DNA of 64,000 bases from Ifrita kowaldi. Its lineage: Eukaryota > Chordata > Aves > Passeriformes > Cinclosomatidae. Shown here in pieces: positions 10,847-32,737 of the stretch. A program made the position numbers and the translations under genes. The notes beneath the pieces are model-generated. The model saw only the letters and a list, made by a program, of their open reading frames with translations. It was not told the origin of the DNA and made no database searches. The stretch's first letter is position 1. Every line of letters begins with the position of its first letter. The stretch is from the NCBI GenBank assembly GCA_013398055.1, contig VZRS01009654.1, forward strand, positions 811,155-875,154, written 5' to 3'.

Positions 10847-13780
10847 CTGACAAAGAGAAGAAAAACGAAAGAAGGGAAAAGTGTGAAAAAAAAACCCAAA
10901 CCAAAAATTGCAGTTTAGCTTCCTGCTACATACCTGAAGGTAACATCTCCTACCCTTAGCTCTAGCAACTTGCCTGCACTTTGAAACACCTGACCTCTCT
11001 GCTTTCCATTTGGCCTTCTATAATGATTTATTTTTTCCCTTCTCAGGTGAATGTGTTCCTTCAGAGATTCTCAGCTGTACTGATTCTACCTTATATGCTG
11101 TGGGACAACCAATGTTTCTATGCTTTTTCTGGAGCTGCTTCTCTAAGAGGGCCTCGTGGTTTGATTCCTACCAGAGGGACCCTGGCTACCTCTTCACAAA
11201 GACAGGGAGTTCCTGCTGCCACCTCCACTCCCCAGACCAGCACTCTGAGCTGGAACAGCAGTAACAGAGTGATGTCAAGCTGATGAGACTGTCTCCATAC
11301 TTTTACCCCAGGAAAGAACTACCCAGAGTTAATCCATAGACTGGACTTACATGACCATTCCTAATTTTGTTTGGAAGATAAAATGGTAGATATTCTTCTT
11401 AACCTTAAATTCTGCCCAGCAGCACTGTCTTCCAGTTTTCCCTGTATTTCTGGCACTGATTACAGGGCCACCTCCTTGGTGGTGCATACACCCACCATGT
11501 ATTCAGGGTCTCATGATCCGGCTGAGAAGAGGATTTCTTTTCCCCCCACCTTTCCGGGTAGTCCTTCTGCTTACTCTTCCAAAACAAGTCTCACAATAAA
11601 AAATGATCCTATGGTTACTATTTAGGTTTGGAGTTTTTTTCTTTCTTTCTTTCCATTGTGAGACCAAACCCTGGTTCTCTGCAGGGGCCTGAACATGTTA
11701 AAACACGTATTTGGAAAGTAAGGGTCAGAAAAATCCCAGCTATGAACTCGGACGCAGTCAGTCTGGTCTGGAGTGCCATGCATGTGTGTGGCATGGGGGA
11801 CATACAAGCGGGCTGATCCTTGCACAGAATATATCTGTGGCTTATCAGCTCCCTTTATCATTACCATCGTGTGTGCCATGCCACAACATCTGAGGATGTG
11901 CCCCTGTAATGCGTCAGGGGATTGCTCAGACCCCTCTTACCACAGTACAGCTGTGACCCTGGTGCCTGGGGAAGGTGCTGGAGGTACCCACAGGCCCTGC
12001 TGGGAGAAGTCCTCCTTACAGAGGCTAAGTGCAAATAAGGAGGAGAGGGTACAGGCCAACACTACAACAAACCAACTGTCAACGCTGTGTCCTGCCTTAA
12101 AACTACATTTGGGACTGATGCCAAAATAAGTTTTGCTGAGTTTATAGCTGGTAAGTTTCAACCTTTTTCTATTTTTAAAAGACCTTTTATTATCTGTTTA
12201 TTCAATCTTCAAGGACATTTGAGAAAAAACCTCTAATTTTTGCAGCTGATGTGAAGCAGCAAGAATAGCAATAAAGTCATAGGCTGTACAGTGATGTATG
12301 GATTGCTAAGGTCCCAGGGGACATGGCAATCTTACTCATTTGTAGAATGAAATGAAGCTGTTAAAACATCTATTCAGTCATCTGCCCCTTCTCTAAAGTG
12401 GACCAGCTATGAGATACACAGATTATCAGCTAATATAAAACACATCAGAGACCTGTATAGGAAAAGGAGCAGTTTCACTTAAAAGGAATCTGCAAAAAGT
12501 GCAAACAATAGTTACGTTTAAGAAAGCTTGTACTTTGACCTGTTTTTAACTAAAGTTTGTACTCTAATGGAGTGTTTTTGATATACAGAGAAAACTATAG
12601 ACATGGGACCGAATAGTATGTCAAAAAGACATTGCTAGAGCCCTACCATGGTATGCCTAGTGACTGCAGGGAACTGGCAGTACCAAATGTTTATCTCAAT
12701 CACTCCAGGAGAGGTGTTCATTGCACTCTTAACTTTCTTATTTTTACACCCCATGAGCTCACTGCAGCAGCAGCCAGCTGTGCAGGCAGGACCCCATTCC
12801 ACTGAGGCATATTTACATGTATCTGATGATAGACTTTCTCCAGCTGCCCAAGTTTAAATATGTGTGTGTGTATATATGCATGTTGAACAACTGTCCAAAC
12901 AGAAAGACCCTAAGAATGTCAGCAGTTAGGACATTATTTGTATTATCCTTATGGTAGAAGCTTAGAGGCTTTCTTTCCCCCATCAGTACTTGCCTCCCAG
13001 TGGTTCTTGCCTTGAAACTGCTACTGCTATACACAATAGTTGCTGCAGCCACAGGAAAGGCTCTGTGGCCACAATCACCATTAATGTCACGAGCAACGTT
13101 ACACAGTGCTCTGGGCAAGGCAGGACAGAAGGATCCCAGTGCTTTCAGACAACCTTCACGAATATCCCACACACTGCTGCTAATGAGCTGATCCATGGTG
13201 ATGGCAACCTCAAAACTAAAATGAAACACTTTTAGGTAAAAGAAGAGTGGCACACCAAGATGATTTCATGAGGCCAAGGCAGCTCCCCCTTTAGTTCAGT
13301 GGAAAAAGCTGTTTTGGCTTCCCCACACTGCTAAAGGCAATAATGCATTTAGGATGGTCACCCTGGCTCCAAACAAGCCAAGATGCCCACAAGGCACAGG
13401 GCAGCACTGAGAAGATGCAGAATCCTGGGGTCTGGAAGCTGCATAGCTGTATTCTCAGAGAATCTGTGGGAGCTCATCAGCTTCAGTGCAGCATCGTGCT
13501 GATGCACTGTACTGCTTGCACTCAGAGTTGGGGAGGACAAGCCCAGGACATTCTGCATGATACCATGCTGCTGTATCTCTGCACACGCTCTCTGGTGGAA
13601 TCAAAATGAAAAACTGAATGGCAGCAATTTATCTGCCTTTTGTCTTTTCTGTACTTCTCAACCATAACTTGAACTGCTTAGGATAGGAGCAGAGTCTGCA
13701 GTCTCTCCAGTTCATGGATCTAAGTCTTTCTGCTGAGGACGCTCAAGAAGGAAGGCATTCCCACAGTGCACAACGTAGGG

Positions 13781-13854
13781 GACGCCTGCCTGTTGCTGTC
13801 CTCTCGCCTCAGGGGAAGATGCCTGCCTGCTGCTGTCCTCTGGCCTCAGAGGAC
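13781..13854 (+). repeat. Tandem duplication, two copies of about 37 bp
   Basis: Copies begin at about 13781 and 13818. Both contain GCCTGCCTG, TGCTGTCCTCT and GCCTCAG in the same order with a few substitutions. It is a two-copy minisatellite in the intron between exons 8b and 9. Confidence 0.75.
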
Positions 13855-14029
13855 CACTCCAAAATACTGTACACCGAACACAATCTCTTAATAAAACAGT
13901 AAAACATTTGTTAGAAATTTCCGCAAGTTCACAAAATATTAAGCCAACCAGGAGTTGCATGCATTTAGTGTGAAAGTCAGAAGCGGTTAGAAAACAAGCA
14001 AACCAACCAAAGCAAGTATACCTACAAAT

Positions 14030-14045
14030 ATATATATATATATAA
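14030..14045. repeat. TA microsatellite
   Basis: Seven TA units preceded and followed by A-rich sequence; a likely length-variable site. Confidence 0.75.
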
Positions 14046-16156
14046 ATGGCATAGAGAAAAAGCAGCCATCTACACACACATGTCAGGCTGGGGACCCTGT
14101 ACCTTCAAAGGCTCAGTATAAGAAAGTGAAAGAAGCAGAAAGCGGCTCATGGGACTCTCCCTTCAGGCCTGGTGGCAGTAGTGAAAGATCTGGATGAAAA
14201 ATTCAGCGATATCACAGTAAGTCACCTAACCCTGCATGAGGTGGCAACACAGTAACATCTGGGCAGGGGCTTGTACTCAGTAATCACTTTGCATTTGCCT
14301 GCAGGTTTGAATCTGTGTCACTTAGCAGCTGGCTAATGTATGACTAGGGCAGCTCCAAAAAGGAGCTGTGCCCCTCCTGCCAGGGCACAGTTGAGTTGCT
14401 GGCCCATCAGGACTGCTAAAAAATGAACAAACTGTTAAATCTTCCCTGCAAGGCAGTTGGACTACATGGGATTGAAACTTTAATAACTAAGAAACTTCAT
14501 CTCTAGTTTTTGCCTCGGCTACTTGGTTCAGGTCCTGAGGCAAGTAAAAGACTGTTTTCAGTTATCCCAGGAGACTTAGCATCCACCTAAATTACTGATC
14601 AGAGCACGGAACCTGCTGAGCAGGTTCCCAAATCATGGAGTGAGTGCACAGAGAAAAGGAAGAGATTGGCAAGCTGCATGGCTGTTTCTGCAGCAGGCTA
14701 CAACCCTCCTCATATTGTGGTTTGATGTTTCCTCATCTGGAGTTCCTCAGGTTAAGCAGACAGCATGGAGCAGTCCCTCAGGGGCACCTGGCAAACAGCA
14801 GGCCTTATCATCAGGCTAGCACGACTTCTGAAACTACAATCTTCCTGGGCAAGTATCAGCTGGCTGGAGCTTGCAGACTGGTCTTAAGTGTTTTGAACAA
14901 AAAACCACAGGATCACAAAGCAGGATCCTAGCAGGAAAGTCATGACTACACAAATTATGCCAAATGGGCAAGTCTACTGTACTGCTGTGGGACACATTCC
15001 CAGTTCCTTGGAAACAAGACATTAGCATGTAATTTATATGAAACTGGGCAAAGAACAAAAAGCTTGAACTAAAGAGCTGCTCCCTGGAAACTACTGCTTG
15101 CATTTGCCCTCTGAAAGTCAGCATCAGCATGGTAACTGAATCAATGTTGGGACCATCAGCACTGCTTTGCACAGAAGAGATGGAATCTTCCTGGAGTCAG
15201 ATTAGCCCTCAAGATGGGCAACACAACGACTGTGTCTCAAATAGAAAAGGCCTAATGAGAGAAAGAAGCTGGGGTTGGGGAAACAATGAGATTTTAATTC
15301 TGTTTGTAACATGAAGAATGTAGTCTTGGATTTTGGATTTTACTGTTCTAAAGCCTAAAATTTGAAATTAGCAGTAATCTTGTGGAAGGGCCACAGTCCA
15401 GGCAGGTTATAAGATGGGAGAAAAGAATGGAACTTTTTCTCTTATTCAAAGGATTGCTGGAAAATTGCTTGTCCAAAGGCGAGCTGCAACTATTTAGTTC
15501 CAAATGTCCTGATGTCAGGCAAAGAGACTTTGGAGTAAAGAGGAAGCAGAGGAAAAAGGAAAGCTGAAGCTATGGAAATGGACAAGGCAGATGAAAGAGA
15601 AATAAAACATATAGGTGGTTTGGGAAATGGAAGAGAACAAGGAAGAAACAAGGAATGGAAAAACCTCCTGAGTTTGGGAAAGCTGAAGGTCTGGTAGAAA
15701 GGAACTTTGTGGCTGGAGCACAAAAGTGCTATGTACACAGCTCACAGACAATTCAGCCTAGGAAAAGACCTAGTGGAGGCTGAGTGTGGAAGGCAGGATG
15801 GCAGCCCAAGAGGGACAGGCTGTGATTTCCTGGAGTGGGCAGATTGGACTGTGGTACTTCTGGAGGCACACTGCCTGGCCAGGACAATGCCCACTAGTTA
15901 CTGAAAGGGTTCTGCCTCTATCAGAGCAGACATCCATTCACCTTTCAATGCCAGCTTTACCAAATATTTTCTCCTCTGCTGTGGTGTGACACTGGAGGGA
16001 AGGAGGAGCTCAAGTCTGTCCGAAAGGACATTTACATCACTTCTCCAGCAAGACTACAGATGGCATATCCAAATGCATCACTGGATGCACTGGGCTTCCC
16101 TGCAAATGCCCTGGGGCGGATGGGGGTCTGGCATTCCTCATCGGAGAGGATAGGTG

Positions 16157-16180
16157 GGCAGGGCAGGGTGAGGGGAGGGG
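16157..16180 (+). promoter_or_regulatory. G-run tract, C-rich in ACTN1 RNA, 22-45 nt past exon 8b
   Basis: The plus strand carries GGG, GGG, GGG, GGGG and GGGG runs separated by one to three bases, which fits a G-quadruplex pattern. In the ACTN1 transcript it is C-rich, starting 22 nt after the exon 8b donor. Such tracts can bind poly(C)-binding proteins or hnRNP K; a regulatory role for exon 8b is my inference. Confidence 0.45.
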
Positions 16181-16201
16181 TTGTTAGCAGTAAAGTCTCA
16201 C

Positions 16202-16287
16202 CTTCTGCGCCCCTGAGAAGGCGTGGTAGTAACATGAGACATAGGTCATTATGGCCTTCTCATCCGGCCTTAGCGTGCCTATAATAT
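16202..16287 (-). CDS. ACTN1: ACTN1 exon 8b: end of CH2 and neck (downstream alternative)
   Basis: This second 86-bp version of exon 8 has the same phases as 8a and shares 65 of 86 bases by my hand count. Its peptide reads [14 protein letters not shown] and [14 protein letters not shown]. It differs from 8a at four residues: Val to Ile, Ala to Leu, Ser to Cys and Phe to Tyr. The Lys236 equivalent is kept. The acceptor has a long pyrimidine tract ending ttctctgcacag; the donor is CAGAAG before gtgaga, stronger than that of 8a. Most differences are silent or conservative and the frame is open, so this is a functional alternative exon rather than a relic. Mutually exclusive exon 8 pairs are known in the alpha-actinin family, notably ACTN4. 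Confidence 0.94.
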
Positions 16288-16393
16288 CTGTGCAGAGAAG
16301 GAAAAGAGGTTGAAAGGATAAAGTAAGAAGCAGCACATAGGATAAAACAAAACAATCATGGGTGGCGTGAGAGAGGGGGAGAGAACTTCCCAT

Positions 16394-16399
16394 CATGCA
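16394..16399 (-). promoter_or_regulatory. RBFOX-type TGCATG motif upstream of exon 8b
   Basis: The plus strand CATGCA reads TGCATG in the transcript, about 107 nt upstream of exon 8b. RBFOX proteins bind UGCAUG; upstream sites usually reduce inclusion of the exon. A six-base motif is common by chance, so the role is speculative. Confidence 0.25.
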
Positions 16400-17543
16400 T
16401 TGCAGGACAGGCCAAACAGATTTCCATGCGGAGAGCTGGGAATTCGGATCAGAAGGTGGCTAGCAGTGTTGGCTTGTGGCTCAAAGCGGCACCCCTCCCT
16501 ACCCCCCAATCCAGGGGGATCCTGAGAGGAGGACCTGGGCTCTGCACCTTCACAGCTGCGGTCTGGGGGCCTGGCCCAAGGATGCAAACAAGCTGTTTGG
16601 AGATCCGAACGCCCGCGCTCGAGGCCCTTCGTATGCCAAGGAACTGGAGATCAGAGCCTTCCTACGCAGTGCACTTCCTACACAGGATCTGCTCTGCTGC
16701 AACGCGCACTGCCTGTTCCTAAGGCACTGAAGTACAGGCGGCTGCTTGGTTTTGGCAAGAGATGTGTACAAGGTTTCACCCACAAAATGTTTTCCTGAAG
16801 CGACTCCATTACCAACAGGAAAATGGCTTAGCCAGAAGCAGCAAGGACTCAACTGCCTGATTTCCAACACAGATGAGAAAAGAGGGGGAAAAAAAAGATA
16901 CAAATGAACAAAAAGAGGCATCTCTGTCATGATATGCAATGCTCTGTTTGCAAAACCATCATGGATGTACTTGTTAGACAAGCTTTGTAAGCCCCAGGTG
17001 AACTGAGACCGAATTTGTGGCACAACTTGAGAAAGCAGCAGGTTCAGACCTTAAAGCAAGGGTACTGGAACCTGAAGCATACATAAGGCAAAAGAAAGCT
17101 TTGGCCATTCATTAACCCTTCATGAAACCTCAGTCAGCTCTGTTTCTCCATCTTTGGAAAAGGCAAAAAAAAGAAAAAGTTAATAGGTATCTGTATTACC
17201 TCCCATGGGGGCAGGCTCCAGTTTCCTGCTGGGCAGAGCATCTATGTGGTGGTCTTTACTTTTTGTGAGACCAAGCATCCTAGCTCAGATTTACCAGGAA
17301 CAGGAGGTACAGGTTCTCGGCCAGCAGGACAGCAGTTTGTAAGGCAAATGGAGAAGGCAGAGCCCCCCGCTCCCTTAAATTTGCATGTGTGCCAAAGTGT
17401 GGCATACCTAAGTGCCATTGGAAGCACTGCTGACTACAGGGAAATGGAATTCCCGGCTCCCTTGCCCCATGTATTATATCTGGGGCACCACTTTGAACCA
17501 ACAGCCAACTCTACCAAGAACATAATAATAAAGATGCCCGTAG

Positions 17544-19359
<1,816 letters not shown>

Positions 19360-19441
19360 CTTCTGCATCCAGCATCTTCGGAATATCCAGATACTTCTCA
19401 GCCACATCAAAAGCTGTGTTTAGATTAGTGAGAGGATCATC
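19360..19441 (-). CDS. ACTN1: ACTN1 exon 7: CH2 domain, continued
   Basis: This 82-bp exon encodes residues 199-225 plus one base of codon 226. It reads DDPLTNLNTAFDVAEKYLDI, then PKMLDAE. The acceptor is ttcccag before GATGATCC; the donor is GCAGAAG before gtaaag. It ends in phase 1, the phase with which both alternative exons 8a and 8b begin (AC ATT or AT ATT, both giving Asp-Ile). Glu225, altered in human macrothrombocytopenia, is the last complete codon. The translation looks identical to human. Confidence 0.97.
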
Positions 19442-27193
<7,752 letters not shown>

Positions 27194-30100
27194 CTAAAAA
27201 CTGTTTTTCCCTGCCTTCCCAGATGCTCTCCTGGTACAGTACAGTACCCAGTAATCAAACTGGTTCTTTTGCAGTACAATACTGAGAGCAAAACAGACAC
27301 AGGTGTTCCCAAAGATCAGGAATAAGCACTAATTTAGATCAGTGTAATTCCCCACAGGAGCCTGAAAGCACCTTCCTCAGGTATAATTACTATCATTTAG
27401 AGAAGCCAAACTGAGAAAAGACTTCCTTCTCTTACCCTATGTCTACCCCAAGCCACTTATATAACTGCCCCAGCATAATTATACCAGAAGAACCAGTGAC
27501 AATTCCCAGAGCACATGAGATCTGACACCTGGTTTTGTCCTGTGAACAAGACATCACCAAGAAAACCATATAGCATAAACATTTTAATTTCAAACAAGAC
27601 TAAATACATCAGACTGCCTGTATAGGACTCCTTTCAGTCACGTAATTGCTAAAAGACACAACAGAGCATTTCTCAAAGTCCATGCATCCTGTTGGAAGAG
27701 GAAGCAAAGACTCATGCTGATCAGTCTGCACAGAACATAACATAAACCATGATGTGAGCAGATTGTGCTTTACTGCTCATTAGATTCCACAATATACATC
27801 AGCAAGGGTCAACAACTTGGAGGTTTTACAAGGCAACTGCTTGTGTGTGTGAGGTACGATCTGTTTAGGATGGTGGATCAAGGTCCTGGGGAAAGGCACT
27901 TGGGGCAATGCAGAAAGGAGCTTCCACCACGTATGGACTAGAGCCAGAGTCCAAACAGTGAGCAGATGGGTCTCAAGTGCTGATCCTCAACATCTACAGA
28001 AATTGCACAGAGATATATATACAGTTACAATTTACAGCCTTCACATTTTTGGATAGTGAAACTAGCTGAGCTGCTTCCTCCTACTCATCACTCTTTGGCA
28101 GGTCCCTGTATGGCAGGATCTTTCACAAACAAATGACAAGTTACAAGAGTATTTTCAGTAAGAAAATGGTTAGAATTAACCTAGTGTTTGGAGGTAGAAT
28201 AATTCAAGTCCCAAGAAGACTGTCAGAAACCATTTTTGTACTACTGTAGACACCTCTGTGCCACTTCTTTCATAAAGCTGCCCAGCAGGAACATATTGTG
28301 CTCTGGGGCAAGTAGAATTTGCAGTATAGGCAACTGACACCTGTCTGGATTCTGACAGGTTTCAAAAGTAGAAATATTTGAATTTTTCCTTTAAGCTATT
28401 TAAAAAATGCTTTTCTTCTTATGAAAAAATTTCAAAATGTGAATCTTGTTGCATTCAAACCAACAGACAAGCAGCACACACCCCAAACACACATTTTCAG
28501 AAACTGTGTCCAAATTCCCGAGAACTTGTGATTTAGAGATACATGTCACGCAACTTACAGTGTAAATTAGAATTACAAGCTCTGCTGTCCTTTGACATAC
28601 ACCTGAATTAGGGATTTACAGATGTAAAAGACAGAAAACAAGACAGGCCACCTTGTTCTACTGCAATAAAACTCTGTCTCTGCTCCTTTCTAAACTTCAG
28701 AGTACACATAGATGTCTTAATGGGTCATCAATTTGCCCAGAATTAAACAGCTGGTAACTTTTCTGTTCGGTACAAAAAACCTACAGTTACTCTGGCTGGC
28801 ATGAAAAAACTGCGTTTTTCTGTTGACGGTTTTCACCTAAATTAATTTTTTACAGACATTTTGAGGTCAGGCGGTTGTCTGCTAAGCTGATGCAAGAAAA
28901 TGTCATGTGATAGCAAGTGTATTCAGTTCTGTACTTTTTGCATTCTTCACCCCTCCAAAAAAGCACTGCAATCAACTTAAAGGAAAATCCTTACTATTTT
29001 TACAAATACCTGAGATACTGCAGCTAAAATATACAAGAAAACATCTGTATTTTCAGCTTGCTTGTTTTGCTCATGTGATAGATATTCATGGGGATTTTCA
29101 AAAAGCAAAAACCCCAATGCTTGTAAAACCCACAACAGTTGCCAGGACTCTCCTAAGATATATTTAAGACCTGAAACGAAATTGAGCTCTTTATTTTAAT
29201 GGGCTTGATTAAAATCTGATGACCATACTTAAATACTGAAAATGCTTCATGAACAGTAATAAATCAATCAGTGAGCTGAAACAGGTAATTAATATTTCTG
29301 TTCCATGGATTTTAATTGGAAATAAAGGCCAAGACACTTACATAAAACCAGACAGTGTTAAGTCGCTAATGTCGCGTAAGAACTCAGCACTATGTTCTGG
29401 TCACGTTCTCAAATTCCAGTTTTATAAAGTCAGCTGCTGGAATTAAGGTGGAAGCATCCCTTCTTTCCCAGTCTTCTTCACAGCATTACCCATTTAAAAA
29501 GGAAGACGTGCTCCCTGTTCCCATATATGATTATTCCTTAGCAGTGCACCAAAACAATGCTGCTGTGGAGGAAACCCAGAATGTTTCTACCACTTCATCT
29601 CTACATGTCATTTTACTTTACGCAGTACCACCACTTGCCAAGTAGATACTGATGTCAGTGAGATTAGTGAGTGATCCATCCCAGGATACACATTTAACAA
29701 GCCCCACAATCCCAGTCCTTTTCTTTTCTTTTTTTTTTCCCCTCTCTTTTAAATAGAGTTGACACAATTGTTATTCTTTGTTAGAAGCAGGTAAGTAAGA
29801 GATTTTTCATTTCCAGTGCTAAAAATCTTCTCCTGGAAACCTGGTTACAAAGTCAGCCAACCTGATCAGAAAGACTCTATGGTCTTTGGCCCTGACTCAC
29901 TTGTTTTCCATCCCTGCACTCCCTGCTACCAACCTCCTTTTCCTTCAGAATTCAGGACCCTTCATCTGCTGCTGGTCTCTTCCTAGTATAGTAGAATAGG
30001 CCAAGAAACAAAAGTGAAAAACATGGTTGCAAAACAGGTTTGCATGAAGCTTTCTGCTTCCTGGTGACGAAGAAAAAGAAACTCCACAGGAATTGTTAAA

Positions 30101-31490
30101 AAGTTGACTGCAGCACTACAAAGCTAGAACAATCTAATGTTTAATTAAAGATACTATGCTTGTTCCCTGCTGATATAAGGAAGACTCAGCAATGTGAGAG
30201 CAGTTCACGTATTAAAAGGCTTGTAATCAGACAGTATTTTCTGAAAGCCTGACTGTGCCTTCCAAGTGCTCTTTCTAGGCAGGGCCTCTGCAAGCACTGT
30301 GTGCACTTCACCACCGGCAGCTGTTGAAGGAACAGCAGCAGCAAGCACATGTTATTAATGTGATTTACATTCAACTTGAGGGTTTACCAGTTGCTGGCTA
30401 AAGCTGGGGAGGCATCTGCATCCACTAGAAGGAAATTTTTTGCACCAGTGAATATGCTTCCACCCAGCTCCCATCATTGTACCAACTAACAAGTATGCAA
30501 AAACTACAGTACTGGCTGGCTATGGAGACAAGCCTTTTGAAATGCCACTGCATCTTTTAAATGCATGAGTTCATTTTGAAAAATGCAAAAATTATACACT
30601 TCCTTTACTGCCATAGACAGTTAGAAACAGAATCAACAATAACAACAGAAGCTGTTATCCCCTTCTAGATACTTCTGAGCTGCCCATGAGAGCACAGCCT
30701 CTGGTTACCCCATGGAGAGAAGTTGCAGGGCATGAACAACTGGAGGGATAGCATTAGGATCTGGGAATTATAGACATAGAACAACAATGGCGACATAAAG
30801 GCTGCTCTGCATTTTGCTTATCAAACAAAAGCCAAATACAGCAGGACAATTACTCATGCCCCTGTCTTCAGAAAGCATGTTGCTCCTGATGGTCCTGTCA
30901 GATTTTGGACAGATAGCTGGCACTGTTAGTGAGGGTAACTCTCAGGTCCCTAACTGAGCGGACAGGATATAGGGACAAATAAAATGCTATGTTTCACTCA
31001 CTGACGTAGAGAGACTCTATTTTCCCCCTCTTTCCATAGTGAAATAAATGTATGCTTGCACTGCCTGGTGCTTCAGTAGGTGTTTTACCCAGATGGGACT
31101 TCTGCAGTCATTGAAATCTCTAAGCTTTGTTTCTCCTTTTACTTGTGCAGGTGAGAATAGCGATTGGTTCACCCAAAGTTATCTGTATGCTGAAGTGAGC
31201 AAGACCTGTTTAAGAAAGCAGCAACTGTCTATGCAGATTCAAGGTAAAAATAAACCAGTCTTAGGGTGACATACTTGACCTATTCAGTCTGTTAAATCCC
31301 AGGAGCATTTGACATGAGTATGGAATCTATTACAGCAAAAGAAGCCTCCTGAAGTGTCAGATGACAGTGAGATTTAAAAGCAGATGAAAACCATTTGGCT
31401 AGAGTCTTCCTTGATCCAGATTTACACAGATCTGCTGTATGCCACAACATACTTTGATTCTATAGACTCTGGCTAACAAAATGTTTAGAT

Positions 31491-31572
31491 TAAAAAACAA
31501 AAACAAAAAAACCCAAACCAACAAAAAAACCCACCAAAACCAAAATGAAAAAAAACCCCAAAAAACCCACCA
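31491..31572 (+). repeat. A/C-rich low-complexity tract
   Basis: About 80 bases made almost only of A and C, with repeated AAAACCC and CCAAAAC blocks. It is probably simple-sequence drift from an A-rich seed. The transcript strand is T/G-rich here. Confidence 0.75.
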
Positions 31573-31900
31573 GGACACTGATGGCCAATGTCTACACGGA
31601 GCTACAGCTGGGCTGCAGACCCTTCACACAGGACCTTGCTGCCCAGCAGATACCCAGAGATGGAACAAGCCCCTGAGATAAGGAATGTGCTCCCTCAGCC
31701 AGTACCACCATACTGCTGCTGGATGATGGTTTTCTTCTCTAGGAGAAAAGTCCCCTAGAAAACTTTCTACATCAGTCCAACCTGACTGAGGCATCTATAG
31801 TTCATTTTCTTGGTGCAGACTTATGACTGACTCATTAGTTTTGACCTTCTACTTTGCTGCTGCATGATGTTTTTTGAAATTCTGAAAGCAAGTCCCTACA

Positions 31901-31945
31901 ATTCATGTTTCAGGAAGGTTCATAATCCCTTCCTGAAACATGAAT
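31901..31945. repeat. Perfect 18-bp inverted repeat with 9-nt loop
   Basis: Arms 31901-31918 and 31928-31945 are exact reverse complements (left arm ATTCATGTTTCAGGAAGG), with TTCATAATC between. Pairing stops cleanly at both ends. It could form a cruciform or an RNA hairpin in the intron. It is shorter than a typical microRNA precursor stem, so no RNA gene is called. Confidence 0.9.
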
Positions 31946-32723
31946 CCTTCTATCCTAATGGACAGAATTAACTGCTGTGCTGTCCAAAGTAGAAGTCCAT
32001 TTTTATAGCTGATGTGCAGTTTACTGTCCACCAAGCACCTGATGGGCTGGGCAGAAGGTCCTGCAGCAGGTTATGCTTCTTGGTGACAAGGAGAGTGGCC
32101 TGGGCTCAGTCTGTGTGCACAGGCAGGCACTGGGGTGGGGGAGTCCATGCTGTCCACACTTACATGGCCTGGGCTGGCATCACAGCACAGGCCCAAGCAC
32201 TCTGTATAAAAATCAAAGCTAACCTTCATCTAAACTGCAGTGCCATGCTGCCTTTGGTAGTTTAAAGAAAGCCATATGTATTCTCCATGTAGCTGCATAG
32301 GCATCAGGACAAAGAAAAGCCAGGAAACATTCGGCAGGGGAGGTCAGGTGATATGAATCATACTTCTGTCACAAAATGCCACCTCACAGCCTATTTCTGA
32401 ACAGGGTAACTGCTATGAGTCCACAGTGAATAATCGGGCCCTGGTGATCTTTGGTCACAGATCATTTGACTTGCAAATGGTTTCTAAATGCTGTGAGGAT
32501 GCAGTCAAAGCTGACTCAGGAACAAAGATAAAAAAAAAAATCCCTCAGAAGAAGAGAAAAAGGCAAACTAGTGCCAGGGAGACCAGAATCAGAAGGGAAA
32601 AAAAAGGGAACAGAGGAAGAAAAAAAAAGGAGATAGGGTTTATATATACTCCGGAAACGGGAGCTCTTTTAAGGTAGATCAGCTCTGGGTCCAGATTCAG
32701 CTTCTAGGTGAAAAGGGTCTCTC

Positions 32724-32737
32724 ATATATATATATAT
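32724..32737. repeat. Short AT dinucleotide run
   Basis: Alternating A and T for about 14 bases; a small potential microsatellite within intron 3. Confidence 0.7.

Larger units (their letters stand above)
10847..16201 (-). other. ACTN1: Intron between exons 8b and 9 (5,355 bp)
   Basis: It begins with donor gtgaga of exon 8b and ends with ctttgtcag before exon 9. It holds a C-rich tract near its 5' end (transcript sense), a purine-rich plus-strand stretch (about 15537-15665, pyrimidine-rich in the transcript), a 37-bp tandem duplication near 13.8 kb and a TA microsatellite near 14.04 kb. No coding exon was found. Confidence 0.88.

Noticed and set aside
16550..17023. 157-codon minus-strand frame between exons 8a and 8b
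   Set aside because: It is not in frame with either exon through usable splice sites and has no alpha-actinin similarity.
29660..29690. ATGGATCAC on the minus strand, resembling the MDH start of ACTN1 exon 1
   Set aside because: The following codons do not match the actinin N-terminus, and the site lies in intron 3 downstream of exons 2 and 3.
31901..31945. Rho-independent terminator or microRNA precursor reading of the 18-bp hairpin
   Set aside because: This is a vertebrate intron, so a bacterial terminator does not apply, and the stem is too short for a normal microRNA precursor.
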